Below are positions 8,628 through 18,292 of a DNA stretch of 64,000 bases, one piece after another. The stretch is from Nitrospira sp. GTDB lineage: Bacteria; Nitrospirota; Thermodesulfovibrionia; UBA6902. The notes below the pieces were generated by a model. The model saw only the letters and a list, made by a program, of their open reading frames with translations, searched no databases and had not been told where the DNA came from. Each line of letters starts with the position of its first letter. Position 1 is the first letter of the stretch. Both the position numbers and the translations under genes were made by a program. The stretch spans positions 1 to 64,000 of the forward strand of contig JADHUV010000013.1 of the NCBI GenBank assembly GCA_016784355.1, written 5' to 3'.

Positions 8628-10397
8628 TTATCTTCTTACCTGATCCACGATCCGGGGTGTGATAAAGATAAGGAGTTCATTTCTTTTATTAAGGTCGATT
8701 TTCTTCTGAAAGAACCTCCCCAGTATAGGCATCTGTGAGAACCCTGGAACAGACTCGAGGTTCTTGGTCGTGTCGGCGGTGAAAATACCGCCAATGACTA
8801 GTGTGTCATTATCATTAACCAGTACCTGCGTTTTGACTTCCTTAATGGCTATAGTAGGTACACCTAAAACCTGCCGGGTAAAGTCAGCCTCATTCTTTTT
8901 GGCCTCGATCTTCATGACCACCGTTCCTTCAGGTGTTATATGAGGGGTGACTGTAAGTTCCAGAAAGGCATCCATGAACTCTGTCTGAGTTCCTTCCTGA
9001 GAGACGGTCTGGTAAGGGATTTTTTCACCCTGCATGATTTTAGCTTCTTCATTGTCGCTCGTTGTTATTTTCGGGTTAGATATTACCTTTGCCTTACCGG
9101 TACTTTCCAGTGCTGAAAGCTGCATGTCCAGGGTGAGTCGTCCTGAGGCATCAATGTATCCGAGTCCCATATTGCCACCCTTGCCAGGCCCTACAAGCGC
9201 CGGAAGGTTGATCATCAGAGGGTTAGCAGAGTTGAATCCCTGCCCTGCCGATCCGCCGGCAAGAGTACTGACACCGCCGGCTGTAAATCTGCTGCCGGAA
9301 GGTTTCCATAGCATACCCCACTGTATGCCTAGCTCTTTTTGAACCTCATCTCTTACCTCAACGATTTTGGCATCGATACTTACCTGAGGGGTTGCTACAT
9401 CAAGGGCGTTTATCAGGCTTTCATACTCAGCGTGTTTCTTCTCTACATCCTTGATAATTACGGAACTGGTTCTTGCATCAACGCTTATAAAACCACGTTT
9501 GGTCAGGATTTTTGCATCATCAATAGATTTTTTAATTTCCTCTACATCTGCGTAGTTAATCGGGTAGATCCTGGTTATAAGGTTCCCGGCTTTTTCCTGC
9601 GATTCTTTTGCCCTTGCAATCTCATCCTCTTCCTTGGCAAGTACCGAGGTCGGGGCAATTCTCAGGATATTTCCCTCAAGGGATTTTGAGAGTCCGTAGT
9701 TTCTTAAGATTACATCGAGTGCCTGATCCCATGGTACATCGATAAGCTTCATGGAAAACTTTCCTTTTACATCGGGGCTGACAATAATATTGTATCCACT
9801 GATGTCAGATATCAGCCGAAATACGTGTATTAGTTCTGCATCCTGAAAATCGATTGATATACTTTCTCCGACGTATTTTTTTTCAGCAAGTGGGCTTATA
9901 TTTACAACATCTTCCGTTTCATAGGCATCCTCAAACAGATATTCTATATCAGACGGGTTGGCATCCGACTCGCCGTTCATGGGATCTGACATTGCAGTAT
10001 CAGGATTATCAAATGCAAGTATCAGAGAATTCCCGCTGTAAATTGGTTCTATATCTGCCGGAATAGTAAGGGAGATCTCAAGCTTTGCATTGACGCCTGC
10101 GCTGTCAGCATTTATCGGCATGATATCAAGCACTCCGGATCTGTCAAATACAAGGCGTTCAGCAAACCTGCCAGGTGTTGTATTTTGTAGTTCTATCTGG
10201 AGTTTGTACGGATCTGCAAGTCTGTATATCGTGTATGTAAAAGGGGCACTGCTTTTTATTTCAATTTCAGTAGTACCGTCTTGACTGTTGACGTTGATGG
10301 CAGTGATCTCGGCCATATCCTCAGGCTGCGCATTTATTATGGCAGGAAGCAATGCACTAAGTGCAAAGAATAATATTATAAATTTCCTTGTTATCAT
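8628..10397 (-). CDS. pilQ: Type IV pilus secretin PilQ
   Basis: It forms the outer-membrane channel through which the pilus passes. The 589-residue chain has an N-terminal signal peptide (1-23), one AMIN domain (about 30-120) for peptidoglycan binding, an acidic linker, an STN domain (about 178-250, ISIDFQDAELIHV), a NolW domain (about 270-335) and the C-terminal secretin beta domain (about 345-589) with VPGFSQMPILGRFF. It is shorter than gammaproteobacterial PilQ because it has one AMIN copy. It is the last gene of pilMNOPQ, 5 bp after pilP, with a terminator just downstream. Confidence 0.96.
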   Translation of the reverse strand: MITRKFIILFFALSALLPAIINAQPEDMAEITAINVNSQDGTTEIEIKSSAPFTYTIYRLADPYKLQIELQNTTPGRFAERLVFDRSGVLDIMPINADSAGVNAKLEISLTIPADIEPIYSGNSLILAFDNPDTAMSDPMNGESDANPSDIEYLFEDAYETEDVVNISPLAEKKYVGESISIDFQDAELIHVFRLISDISGYNIIVSPDVKGKFSMKLIDVPWDQALDVILRNYGLSKSLEGNILRIAPTSVLAKEEDEIARAKESQEKAGNLITRIYPINYADVEEIKKSIDDAKILTKRGFISVDARTSSVIIKDVEKKHAEYESLINALDVATPQVSIDAKIVEVRDEVQKELGIQWGMLWKPSGSRFTAGGVSTLAGGSAGQGFNSANPLMINLPALVGPGKGGNMGLGYIDASGRLTLDMQLSALESTGKAKVISNPKITTSDNEEAKIMQGEKIPYQTVSQEGTQTEFMDAFLELTVTPHITPEGTVVMKIEAKKNEADFTRQVLGVPTIAIKEVKTQVLVNDNDTLVIGGIFTADTTKNLESVPGFSQMPILGRFFQKKIDLNKRNELLIFITPRIVDQVRR

Positions 10398-10402
10398 TAT
10401 TC

Positions 10403-10939
10403 CTATTCTCCTTTTTGAAACTCCAGGTTTACCCTGACAGGTCTCAGGTTTCCTCTGTAATCTTTTGAGTACTCAAGCAGCGTAACCTGTTGTGCTGTAA
10501 TTTCTTCTACTCTTCCCTGACTACGTCCTATTACGTCACCTTCGAGTATTGTAAAAGACTTGTTATCAGGTGAGATAATAAGTGCGTAATATTGTCCGCC
10601 TTTTTTTGCAATAGCGGCCAGGGAAAAATCTGTTATATCATAGCTCTCTATAGTGCCGATCTTCTTATCATCAGTAGGCAACACGCTTTCAGAAGGAACT
10701 ATCAATGGTATAAATGGATCCCGCCGATCCCGCCGGTCGTACACATAACCTTCTTCATATGCCGTCTCATCCATTACGCTTTCCGAAACAACTGCAGGCG
10801 GCGTTTGTGCCGGCGGCTTTTTTGCAACTCTAGTCGGTACTGAATTACTTGAACACCCGGCTGTCCATAATATAGTTAAGGCGATCAGCACTGTCAAGAA
10901 TATTTTTTGCGAATTGTTTATCAAGGTAGTGTTCATCAT
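10403..10939 (-). CDS. pilP: Type IV pilus assembly lipoprotein PilP
   Basis: An inner-membrane lipoprotein that links the PilMNO platform to the PilQ secretin. The N-terminus has a hydrophobic signal ending in the lipobox TAGC, so Cys29 is probably acylated. A Pro-rich disordered segment (about 35-55) precedes the small beta-sandwich domain with YDRRDRRDPFIP and SYDITDFSLAAI. The start overlaps the pilO end by 4 nt. Two adjacent ATG codons are possible starts. Confidence 0.92.
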   Translation of the reverse strand: MMNTTLINNSQKIFLTVLIALTILWTAGCSSNSVPTRVAKKPPAQTPPAVVSESVMDETAYEEGYVYDRRDRRDPFIPLIVPSESVLPTDDKKIGTIESYDITDFSLAAIAKKGGQYYALIISPDNKSFTILEGDVIGRSQGRVEEITAQQVTLLEYSKDYRGNLRPVRVNLEFQKGE

Positions 10940-11550
10940 TTTTTAATCTGTTGAGCAGCGACTGCAGCTGCTTCCTTAGGGCTGACCGATGCAAAAGTGC
11001 GAGCCGTAAATTTCGCGTTAATTACTCCCCGGTTGACTACCCCGCTTTTGTCTATTACCATAAGGTCTATATCGGATATATTTACCAGTCTTGGCAGACG
11101 GCTTATTTGGCTGTAAAAGTCGCCCAGTCTGTGATACTCTGCAAGCACTTCCACCTTAACTGGAATCTCCACAAACAGGCCGCCTGGGTCTGTACGTTTT
11201 GTCTGAGGCTGCCAGAGCTTTATCTCAAGACCGGCCTGAAGTCCCAGATCTGAAATCTGCCTCAGAAGCATGGAGACCTCTTTCTCTTCAGGCAGTTGCT
11301 CTTTAAGCTTAGCCAGTTTTTTCTGCAGGGCCTCATTTTCTGCTATAAGCGCATCGAGCTTTCTGATCATGGTTTCGCTAATGGCGATTTCTTTGTCCAG
11401 TTTTATGAGTTGAGTATTGAGATTATCAAGTTCCTCATTTTTCGGCAGGTAGACCAGGAAAATGAAAAGTGCTATGAAGAGCACGGGTAATATGGCTGCC
11501 AGCAAACGCTGCAGGGGAAGTGATAAGTTGTTTATCTTATTTATATTCAT
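10936..11550 (-). CDS. pilO: Type IV pilus inner-membrane protein PilO
   Basis: A bitopic protein of 204 residues that pairs with PilN in the inner-membrane alignment complex. It has one transmembrane helix (about 15-34), a coiled coil (about 38-90) rich in Leu, Lys and Glu, and a ferredoxin-like periplasmic domain with GLFVEIPVKVEV and YSQISRLPRLVNI. It follows pilN by 6 bp and overlaps pilP by 4 nt. Confidence 0.93.
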   Translation of the reverse strand: MNINKINNLSLPLQRLLAAILPVLFIALFIFLVYLPKNEELDNLNTQLIKLDKEIAISETMIRKLDALIAENEALQKKLAKLKEQLPEEKEVSMLLRQISDLGLQAGLEIKLWQPQTKRTDPGGLFVEIPVKVEVLAEYHRLGDFYSQISRLPRLVNISDIDLMVIDKSGVVNRGVINAKFTARTFASVSPKEAAAVAAQQIKK

Positions 11551-11556
11551 GCTGCT

Positions 11557-12093
11557 TTATACCTTTATCCTGAATGTCAGTTTAAACTTATACAGCGAAT
11601 ATGTGCCGATCTGTTCCTGCCTCGACTCAATAAGCATTACGTCTATCAAATATTTCGATTCCTTCAGGTTTTGAACATAACTCACAAGGTCCGGGTTGGA
11701 GAATGCGAACCCGGTTAAAGAGATCATGCCTCCCCTGTCAGAAAGGTCAGTCAGCCAGACCCCGTTGGGAAGCATATTACTTACCTCATCCAGAAGCCGC
11801 AGAGGCACTATCTGTTTTCTCTTAAGACGTTCTATAACCTGAGTTTTATCCCTGAATTCCTGGTTTCTTCTCTCGTAATCTTTGACTTCCTGCAGGGCGG
11901 TTTTCAACTCATTAAGCTTAGCCTGTCTTACAGCAATGGTGGCCTTCAGGTCTTTCACCTTGTTGCCCAGGTGAAGGCCGTACATTGCAAGGCCTATCAA
12001 AATTATAACGGTCAACAATGCACCGTATTTAAAGGTCGCAGGGATTTTGACGTTTCGCTTGCGCGCATTAGGGAGCAGGTTAATGCGTATCAT
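11557..12093 (-). CDS. pilN: Type IV pilus inner-membrane protein PilN
   Basis: It has a short cytoplasmic tail starting MIRINLLP, the segment that docks into PilM, then a transmembrane helix (about 24-43), a coiled coil (about 48-90) and a ferredoxin-like periplasmic domain with PNGVWLTDL. At 178 residues it fits the family. It overlaps pilM by 4 nt and precedes pilO. Confidence 0.94.
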   Translation of the reverse strand: MIRINLLPNARKRNVKIPATFKYGALLTVIILIGLAMYGLHLGNKVKDLKATIAVRQAKLNELKTALQEVKDYERRNQEFRDKTQVIERLKRKQIVPLRLLDEVSNMLPNGVWLTDLSDRGGMISLTGFAFSNPDLVSYVQNLKESKYLIDVMLIESRQEQIGTYSLYKFKLTFRIKV

Positions 12094-13142
12094 TTATCGC
12101 CTACCCTTCTTAATGCCAGCCCGACTGCAACTGAGACAAGCGGCTCTATTTTCTTAATATACTCAAGGTCAAAAATATCCGGGATCTCTATGTTCTTAAA
12201 AGGTTCTGTCACAGAAGTGCTTATTCCTAGTTTTTCCGTCATCATCTCTGCAAAACCCTTGGTAAGGGCTACCCCGCCGCTGATGAGAATCTCATCTATC
12301 TTCTCATAATTTGTGGTATCCCTGAAATAATCAAATGAACGTGATATTTCTGCAATAATCTCATCGGAGGCTGAGTCTATTACTTCGGCCACACTTTCCG
12401 GTGCGATCCCTTCAAGCGTACCCTTGTATTTCAGTTTTTCCGCGTTATCATAGGAGATCGTAAAATGTTTTTGAAGCGCTTCTGTATGTAGATTGCCACC
12501 AACAGAACTATCCCGTGTAAATACGGAAATACCGCCCTTGATAATATTCATGTTTATCATGCTGGCCCCTATATTGACCAAGGCGACATTAATTTCTTCA
12601 TTAGGGGGATAATTTACATCATGCATGTTTTCCAGCGCAAAGGCATCAACGTCTACGATTACCGGTGTTAGCCCGGAATCACTAATAACCGATACATAAT
12701 CATTGATCTTGTCCTGTTTCACAGCTACGATCAGAACATCCATCATATTAGCTTCCTCTGCCGGGCCTAGAATCTGGAAGTCCAGGTTTACATCATCAAT
12801 ATCAAACGGGATATACTGCTCTGCCTCAAATGTGATGGAATCTTCCAGTTCCTCTTCGCTTATTTGAGGAATTGAGACTCTCTTTGTTATGACAGAGGAA
12901 TGACCCGATACGGAAAGAGTAACGTCCTTTGCAGAAATATCGGAACTTGTTAAAAGGCTGGTTATTGCATCAACCACTCTCGTCGCATCTAAAATAGAGC
13001 CGTCCACAATAAGCTCGGGCTGCAGGTCAGCTACTCCGATTCGTTCAAGCTGATATCCGTTCTTGCCGGCCTTAAGCTGGACTGCCTTGATATATTTGGA
13101 GCCTATGTCAATCCCGACGATGTCTTTTTTCTTAAACAACAT
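12090..13142 (-). CDS. pilM: Type IV pilus actin-like ATPase PilM
   Basis: A cytoplasmic FtsA/actin-fold protein that binds the PilN N-terminus. The phosphate-1 motif VGIDIGSKYIKAVQL lies at 9-23, and the adenosine motif ISGGVALTKGF lies near 290. The 350-residue length is standard. It is the first gene of the operon; a GGAG lies about 12 bases before the ATG. Confidence 0.95.
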   Translation of the reverse strand: MLFKKKDIVGIDIGSKYIKAVQLKAGKNGYQLERIGVADLQPELIVDGSILDATRVVDAITSLLTSSDISAKDVTLSVSGHSSVITKRVSIPQISEEELEDSITFEAEQYIPFDIDDVNLDFQILGPAEEANMMDVLIVAVKQDKINDYVSVISDSGLTPVIVDVDAFALENMHDVNYPPNEEINVALVNIGASMINMNIIKGGISVFTRDSSVGGNLHTEALQKHFTISYDNAEKLKYKGTLEGIAPESVAEVIDSASDEIIAEISRSFDYFRDTTNYEKIDEILISGGVALTKGFAEMMTEKLGISTSVTEPFKNIEIPDIFDLEYIKKIEPLVSVAVGLALRRVGDK

Positions 13143-13452
13143 GTCTTTTAAAAAATCTCCATAATTAGATATAGACTCTGTTTAATAACATACCGCATAT
13201 ATTTCTGCCTGAATGAGCAGGCCGAATATGACAAGTGTTCAATATAACACTTTGTAGAGTTTTAAAGGATAAGCGTATCCCATTGTTATGTAATGATTTT
13301 ATACGGATGTCAGATAAAAAATCTTTAACCATATTTATTAATCCTCATATGCCCACATGTGAGACTATCTTTTTATTGCAACATTTGACACATTTCGACA
13401 TAGTTACATGAAACCAGAAATGTCATATAAAGTCAATGGATTAGATCACATC
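13143..13452. other. Intergenic region upstream of pilM
   Basis: This 310-bp AT-rich stretch separates the trkH end from pilM and should hold the pilM promoter on the minus strand. I found a short inverted repeat (GGATA/TATCC, 13267-13280) and a CACATGTG palindrome near 13356, but no convincing sigma-70 or sigma-54 site and no gene. Confidence 0.4.
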
Positions 13453-14901
13453 TTACTTTCTCCAGAACATGGGAGTGAAAAGTAATATGACCGTATAAAT
13501 TTCCAACCTGCCCATAAGCATACATAAACCAAGGACCCATTTGCCCGCATCCGGAAGGGATGAATAGTTCTCTGCCGGACCTGCATCCCCCAGTGCCGGA
13601 CCTACATTGGACATAGATGAAAGCACGGTGCTCGCAGCAGTGATCAGGTCAAGTCCAAGCGCTGTCATGAAAATAGTGGCTGCGGCCATTATTAGAATAA
13701 ATAGAAAAAGGTATCCCCAAATGCCTCCCTGTGTTTCCTTCTCTACATGCTTTTTGTCTAGCCTCAGGGCCGTAATGGCGCTGGGGTGGATAAGGTGATA
13801 CATTTCCCTGTAGGCCTGCTTCAGCATCAGAAGTATTCTGACCTGCTTCATTCCTCCGGCAGTTGATCCGACCATGCCTCCCAGGAACATAAGTACAATC
13901 AGAAGCATCTGCGAGAGTGCCGGCCAAAGCTCATAATCAGCGGTTGCATAGCCGGTTGTTGAGATGATTGAAATGACCTGAAAACATGCATACCGGAATG
14001 CCTCAGAAAGGGAGAGGTTGTCAGCGGTCATGATATTTAAGGTGACAGCAGTTATCGCGATCAGGGTTATACCCATATAAAATTTAAACTCGCTGCTTTT
14101 AGTGAAACGGCTGAAGTCACCGCGGAGGGCATAAAAGTGAAGAGAGAAATTTATCCCGGCCATAAACATAAAGGCGCTTATGATCATATCAATATAATAA
14201 CTTTGGAAGTAGGCAATGCTTGCGGTTTTTGTTGAAAAGCCACCCGTTGCCATGGTAGTAAGCGCATGGCAGACGGCATCAAATATCCCCATGCCGGCAA
14301 CAAACAGCAACCCCGCCAGTATCAGGGTAAGACCTCCATATATGTACCAGAGTGATTTGGCCATATCAATGACCCTGGGTTTAAGCTTTTCTACCTCTAT
14401 TTCGGGGACCTCAGCCTTGAAAAGCTGCATACCTCCTGCCCCCAGCATAGGAAGTATCGCGAGTGAAAAAACGATTATTCCCATCCCGCCCATCCACTGT
14501 GTCAGGCTTCTCCACAGCAGTATGCCCATTGGCAGATCTTCAAGGTTTGTAAGGACAGAAGAACCGGTAGTGGTAAAGCCTGCGATTGATTCAAAAAAGG
14601 CATCTGTGAATGTGGGTGTCACGCCGGAAAATAAATAAGGGAGCGAACCGGCCAGAGACATTGCCAGCCAGGTCATCGTAACTATTGCAAATCCTTCCCG
14701 GTGTTTAATTTCGCGTTTCAAATATTTTTTGGTAGAAAAAAACAGCAGCAGACCGGCTATGATCGAGGTGGTGAAGGATGCGAGGAAGGCCTGAAGATCA
14801 CTCCCTTTCTGTATGGCTGAAACCAGCAGCGGAAAGATCATAAAACAGGACGTCAGCAGCAGCATTGTCCCTGTCATGTTCAGAACAAGAAAGAAGTTCA
14901 C
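13453..14901 (-). CDS. trkH: Potassium uptake channel subunit TrkH
   Basis: The membrane pore of the Trk potassium system, 482 residues. The four selectivity-filter repeats can all be read: GFTTTGSSV, ATGGFSTKT, STTGYATAD and SNVGPALGD. It overlaps its regulatory partner trkA by 4 nt, and trkA lies upstream in the same transcript. Confidence 0.95.
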   Translation of the reverse strand: MNFFLVLNMTGTMLLLTSCFMIFPLLVSAIQKGSDLQAFLASFTTSIIAGLLLFFSTKKYLKREIKHREGFAIVTMTWLAMSLAGSLPYLFSGVTPTFTDAFFESIAGFTTTGSSVLTNLEDLPMGILLWRSLTQWMGGMGIIVFSLAILPMLGAGGMQLFKAEVPEIEVEKLKPRVIDMAKSLWYIYGGLTLILAGLLFVAGMGIFDAVCHALTTMATGGFSTKTASIAYFQSYYIDMIISAFMFMAGINFSLHFYALRGDFSRFTKSSEFKFYMGITLIAITAVTLNIMTADNLSLSEAFRYACFQVISIISTTGYATADYELWPALSQMLLIVLMFLGGMVGSTAGGMKQVRILLMLKQAYREMYHLIHPSAITALRLDKKHVEKETQGGIWGYLFLFILIMAAATIFMTALGLDLITAASTVLSSMSNVGPALGDAGPAENYSSLPDAGKWVLGLCMLMGRLEIYTVILLFTPMFWRK

Positions 14902-16232
14902 TGAAGTAGTTTTTCCACCTGCTTGATCGATTCCCTGAGAGTAAATATGATCAGTTTGTCTTTATTCTGGATAATATCATTGCCCGAGGGGATGATAACC
15001 TCTCTGCCTCGAATAATCGAGCCTATCAGTGTCTTCGGCGGGAGCTTGACATCCTGAAGGGGTTTTCCTATCAGCACCGAACTTGGAAAGACCTCGGCCT
15101 CGATTATTTCACCACGGCCTTCGGCCAGCGGAGTGAGAGATAGTATATTGCCGCTTCTGACATATTTCAGGATGCTTCCGGCGGTTATCATTCTTGGGCT
15201 TATAACCGCCTCAAGTCCGAGGTTATTGGAAAGAGGCAGATAATCCGGCCTGTTTACTATAGTGATGACCTTTTTGGCGCCAAGGCTTTTTGCAAGTATG
15301 GAGGCCATAATATTAAGTTCTTCATTGTTGGATATAGCGGCAAAGACATCGATATCACTGATATTCTCTTCTTCTAAGAGCTTCTGGTTTGAGCCGTCTC
15401 CATGCAGCACGACGCTCTTGTTCAGAGACTGTACCAGAAACTTGCATCGCACAACATCTTTTTCTATTACCTTAACGTTCAGTCCTTTTGCCTCAAGGGT
15501 CTTAGCGACATAGAGTCCGATCCTTCCGCCGCCTACAATCATTACACGCTTTACTGAAATATTGAGTCCGCCGACACTGCTGCAGACAGCTCCGAGGATC
15601 TCATTTTTTACAGGCAGATATAATATATCGTCTTTTAGTATTGTGTCATTACCGCCGGGTATGATCATTGTGCTGCCGCGGCGTATGGCCCCGAAAAGAA
15701 TCTTCGGCTTATTGAGTTTGAGGTTTTTAAAGGCGGTTCCAATGAGTTTAGAGTCGGGCGGTATCTTAAAGCCTATTATCTTGACCTTCCCCCCCTCAAA
15801 ATCATCGGCTTCAGCTGCAAAAGGCACCTCTACCAATCGTATAACCGCCTTGGCAGCCTCAATCTCCGGACTGATTGCAGGGTTTATTCCCAGGCTTTGA
15901 AGCAGCACATCATTGGAGAAGTATTCCATGTTGCGGATTCTGGCCACATTCCGGGGAATCTGAAACATGGCTTTTGCAACCAGGCAGGCGATCATATTGG
16001 TCTCGTCCATATTGGTTACTGCAAGGAGTATGTCGGCGTTTTCAGCCCCCGCCTTCTTCAGCACTGAGGGAGACCCGCCTTCCCCGACAATGACAGCGGC
16101 ATCAAGTTCAGCAGAGATCCTGTTTAGTTTTTCCCTGTTTTTGTCGATGACAATTACTTCTATATCTTCAGCTGAAAGGTATCTTGCCAGCTGTAGTCCG
16201 ACCTCTCCTGCACCTACTATGATTACTCGCAT
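14898..16232 (-). CDS. trkA: Potassium uptake regulatory subunit TrkA
   Basis: A peripheral cytoplasmic protein that gates TrkH in response to nucleotides. It has two tandem RCK units: the first starts with the Rossmann glycine motif VGAGEVG (6-12), followed by a TrkA-C domain; the second starts with IVGGGRIG near 230, with its own TrkA-C domain at the end. The 444-residue length is typical of the double form. Confidence 0.95.
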   Translation of the reverse strand: MRVIIVGAGEVGLQLARYLSAEDIEVIVIDKNREKLNRISAELDAAVIVGEGGSPSVLKKAGAENADILLAVTNMDETNMIACLVAKAMFQIPRNVARIRNMEYFSNDVLLQSLGINPAISPEIEAAKAVIRLVEVPFAAEADDFEGGKVKIIGFKIPPDSKLIGTAFKNLKLNKPKILFGAIRRGSTMIIPGGNDTILKDDILYLPVKNEILGAVCSSVGGLNISVKRVMIVGGGRIGLYVAKTLEAKGLNVKVIEKDVVRCKFLVQSLNKSVVLHGDGSNQKLLEEENISDIDVFAAISNNEELNIMASILAKSLGAKKVITIVNRPDYLPLSNNLGLEAVISPRMITAGSILKYVRSGNILSLTPLAEGRGEIIEAEVFPSSVLIGKPLQDVKLPPKTLIGSIIRGREVIIPSGNDIIQNKDKLIIFTLRESIKQVEKLLQ

Positions 16233-16484
16233 AGAGCATTATATCACTGGAAAAATATAAATTGGAAACGAAATAACGACCATGATTAAAGATGCCCGGG
16301 TATTTTTTAATTGTTAAATTGGTGGTTATGCAGCTGTATTGTGCAGCCTGGACATGACGTTATGGGCAAGATTGTCCTGCCCGGTCAGCTGTTCGGGCAT
16401 AGAATGGGGATACGTACCGGAGATGTTGCAATGTCTTTTTTATGCACGGCACAGATAATTGTGAAAATATATTAAAATTGAATC

Positions 16485-17117
16485 ATGGACCCAAACAGAA
16501 AAGCAGAACTGCGCAATATTTATAAAGACCTATTTGATGAACAACTCATTGAGATTGCCCGTAATGATGAAGGCGAATATGAGTCCGCTGCCGTAGAGAC
16601 TGCCCTGGCAGAGCTTTCAGGCCGCGGTATTACAGACATTGATTCTGATGAAGAGTCTTCAGCAACTGTTCAGGATGACCTTCGGCTTGATATGCCTATG
16701 GGACTTGTAGACCGTGAAAGGCTTGCTATTTCCGGGCCCTCGATAGAGATTGCCAGATTTGCTGCGAGTGAGACAGCGGACATTGAACGCATATTTCTGG
16801 ATCATGACATACCGTTTGAGATATATGGGGCAGATGGTGCTTCCGGTGCTGGTTGTTCTCAGGAGTTTGTGTTTCATGTTGCTGAAGCGGCTTTTGTTTC
16901 GGCCATAAGCCTGCTGAAACAGTACTTCGGTCTTGGCAGTGAAGGTGCGGGACAGGTTTTCTCGGGTCAATGCCCGGCTTGCGGGGCAGAGGTTATCAAT
17001 GCACAGGAATGTACAGATTGCGGTCTGGCTTTAATCGGGCAGCATTCCTGCGGTTGCGGCGGATCATGCAGTGAACACCCGTTTGAGACCTTTCTAAAGC
17101 AAAATGGACTGCTCTGA
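16485..17117 (+). CDS. Hypothetical protein, DUF2007-like plus zinc ribbon
   Basis: I do not recognise a function. The 210-residue product has an acidic helical N-terminus (1-60). The central part (about 85-150, IARFAASETADIERIF) looks like the DUF2007 putative signal-transduction fold. The C-terminal part has a CPAC...CTDC zinc ribbon followed by a Cys/Gly patch (CGCGGSC). No transmembrane segment or signal peptide is seen and no clear ribosome site precedes the ATG. It stands alone between trkA and another small Cys-rich gene. Confidence 0.7.
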   Translation: MDPNRKAELRNIYKDLFDEQLIEIARNDEGEYESAAVETALAELSGRGITDIDSDEESSATVQDDLRLDMPMGLVDRERLAISGPSIEIARFAASETADIERIFLDHDIPFEIYGADGASGAGCSQEFVFHVAEAAFVSAISLLKQYFGLGSEGAGQVFSGQCPACGAEVINAQECTDCGLALIGQHSCGCGGSCSEHPFETFLKQNGLL

Positions 17118-17195
17118 CCGGACATATGAGGCATATCATAGAGTAGTGTCCACGATTCCCTTATACTTAGTATAAAGTCTCTTTGAGGTGAGAAA

Positions 17196-17444
17196 ATGTT
17201 TAAGAATGAATGTCCAGGCAGTCAAGATATAAAATCCCCCAGGCCGGAGGAAATTAAGTGTCGTTCCTGCGGTGCTGAAGTTGAGATCTGGACTGACGAG
17301 ACTGAAGCGAAGTGCAAAGCATGTGGTACGGTAACTAATCGTCTGCTGGGAGCGTCTTGTCTTGACTGGTGCGCCTTTGCCAAGGAATGTGTGGGTGAGG
17401 ATAAGTACCGCAGGATTCAGGCCGGTCGGAGCAGTAAAAACTGA
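17196..17444 (+). CDS. Small conserved Cys-rich zinc-binding protein
   Basis: An 82-residue cytoplasmic protein with a CRSC...CKAC zinc-ribbon pair (about 22-43), then the segment ASCLDWCAFAKECVG with three more cysteines. I have a general recollection of similar short proteins in anaerobic Deltaproteobacteria and Nitrospirota, but assign no function. A GAGGTGAG ribosome site precedes the ATG. The seven or more Cys in 82 residues suggest two metal sites. Confidence 0.75.
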   Translation: MFKNECPGSQDIKSPRPEEIKCRSCGAEVEIWTDETEAKCKACGTVTNRLLGASCLDWCAFAKECVGEDKYRRIQAGRSSKN

Positions 17445-17497
17445 TTTTCCGCGCCAGGTTCGGCCTGTATCGTTATCTGCCCATAGAGTGACTTTTC

Positions 17498-18292
17498 CTA
17501 ATCGACAGCAGGAAGTTCGCTGTCCGGCATCACTTTTTTCCGGTTGAATATCCTGGATGCCAATATACCGACTTCATACAAAATTATTATCGGGACAGCC
17601 ATCAGTGTCTGATTAAAGGCATCGGGGGTCGGGGTAAGTAGCGCTGCTATAACAAATGCAGCAAGGACCGCGTATTTTCTGTGCTTGGCAAGGAAGTCCG
17701 GGGTGACGATTCCCAGCTTTGTAAGGAAAACGGTTACCACAGGCAGCTCAAACACAGCACCAAAAGCAAGTATAAATTTCAGACAAAAATCAACGTAATA
17801 TTCTATTGTCCAGCTGAAATTCAGGCTTTCCATCTTGTAATCCTGTAAAAAGTTCATTGCAAAAGGTAATACGATAAAAAAACAAAAAAGCGATCCGATT
17901 AAAAACAGGGTGGACGTGCACAGCACAAAGGGTAAGGCATATTTGCGCTCTTTCTCTATTAGTCCGGGAGAAATGAATTTCCATAGTTCGTAAAACAGGA
18001 CAGGGGAAGATAGGACCAGCGCGCTAATAAAGCCTATTTTCATATGCGTCCATAGTGCTTCAGCCGGGCGCAATACGGTTAGTTTCTGATCGAAAAACTT
18101 GCCCGGCAGAAAAGAGAGATAGGGCGTCTCTAGCGAGAAGTTTATGGTGTAGCGCAGCGGCATAGTTAGAAGCCGGAAAATATCTTCTGAATAGTAGAAG
18201 CTGAACATGAAAATTCCAAGTACCACGACAAGTGAGACTACTATTCTGTTACGGAGTTCTCCCAAATGTTCTGTAAGTGGAGCCTTATCCAT
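17498..18292 (-). CDS. tatC: Sec-independent translocase subunit TatC
   Basis: The core receptor of the twin-arginine system, which exports folded proteins. The 264-residue chain has six predicted membrane helices, the N-terminal LGELRNRI signature (with the conserved Glu) and the FELPVVTVFL motif of the fourth-fifth helix region. It overlaps the upstream tatA by 8 nt, so the pair is translationally coupled. Confidence 0.95.
   Translation of the reverse strand: MDKAPLTEHLGELRNRIVVSLVVVLGIFMFSFYYSEDIFRLLTMPLRYTINFSLETPYLSFLPGKFFDQKLTVLRPAEALWTHMKIGFISALVLSSPVLFYELWKFISPGLIEKERKYALPFVLCTSTLFLIGSLFCFFIVLPFAMNFLQDYKMESLNFSWTIEYYVDFCLKFILAFGAVFELPVVTVFLTKLGIVTPDFLAKHRKYAVLAAFVIAALLTPTPDAFNQTLMAVPIIILYEVGILASRIFNRKKVMPDSELPAVD

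Noticed and set aside
13143-13452. Sigma-54 promoter for the pil operon
   Set aside because: I looked for a GG-N10-GC pair in the usual -24/-12 form on the minus strand and found none that fits.
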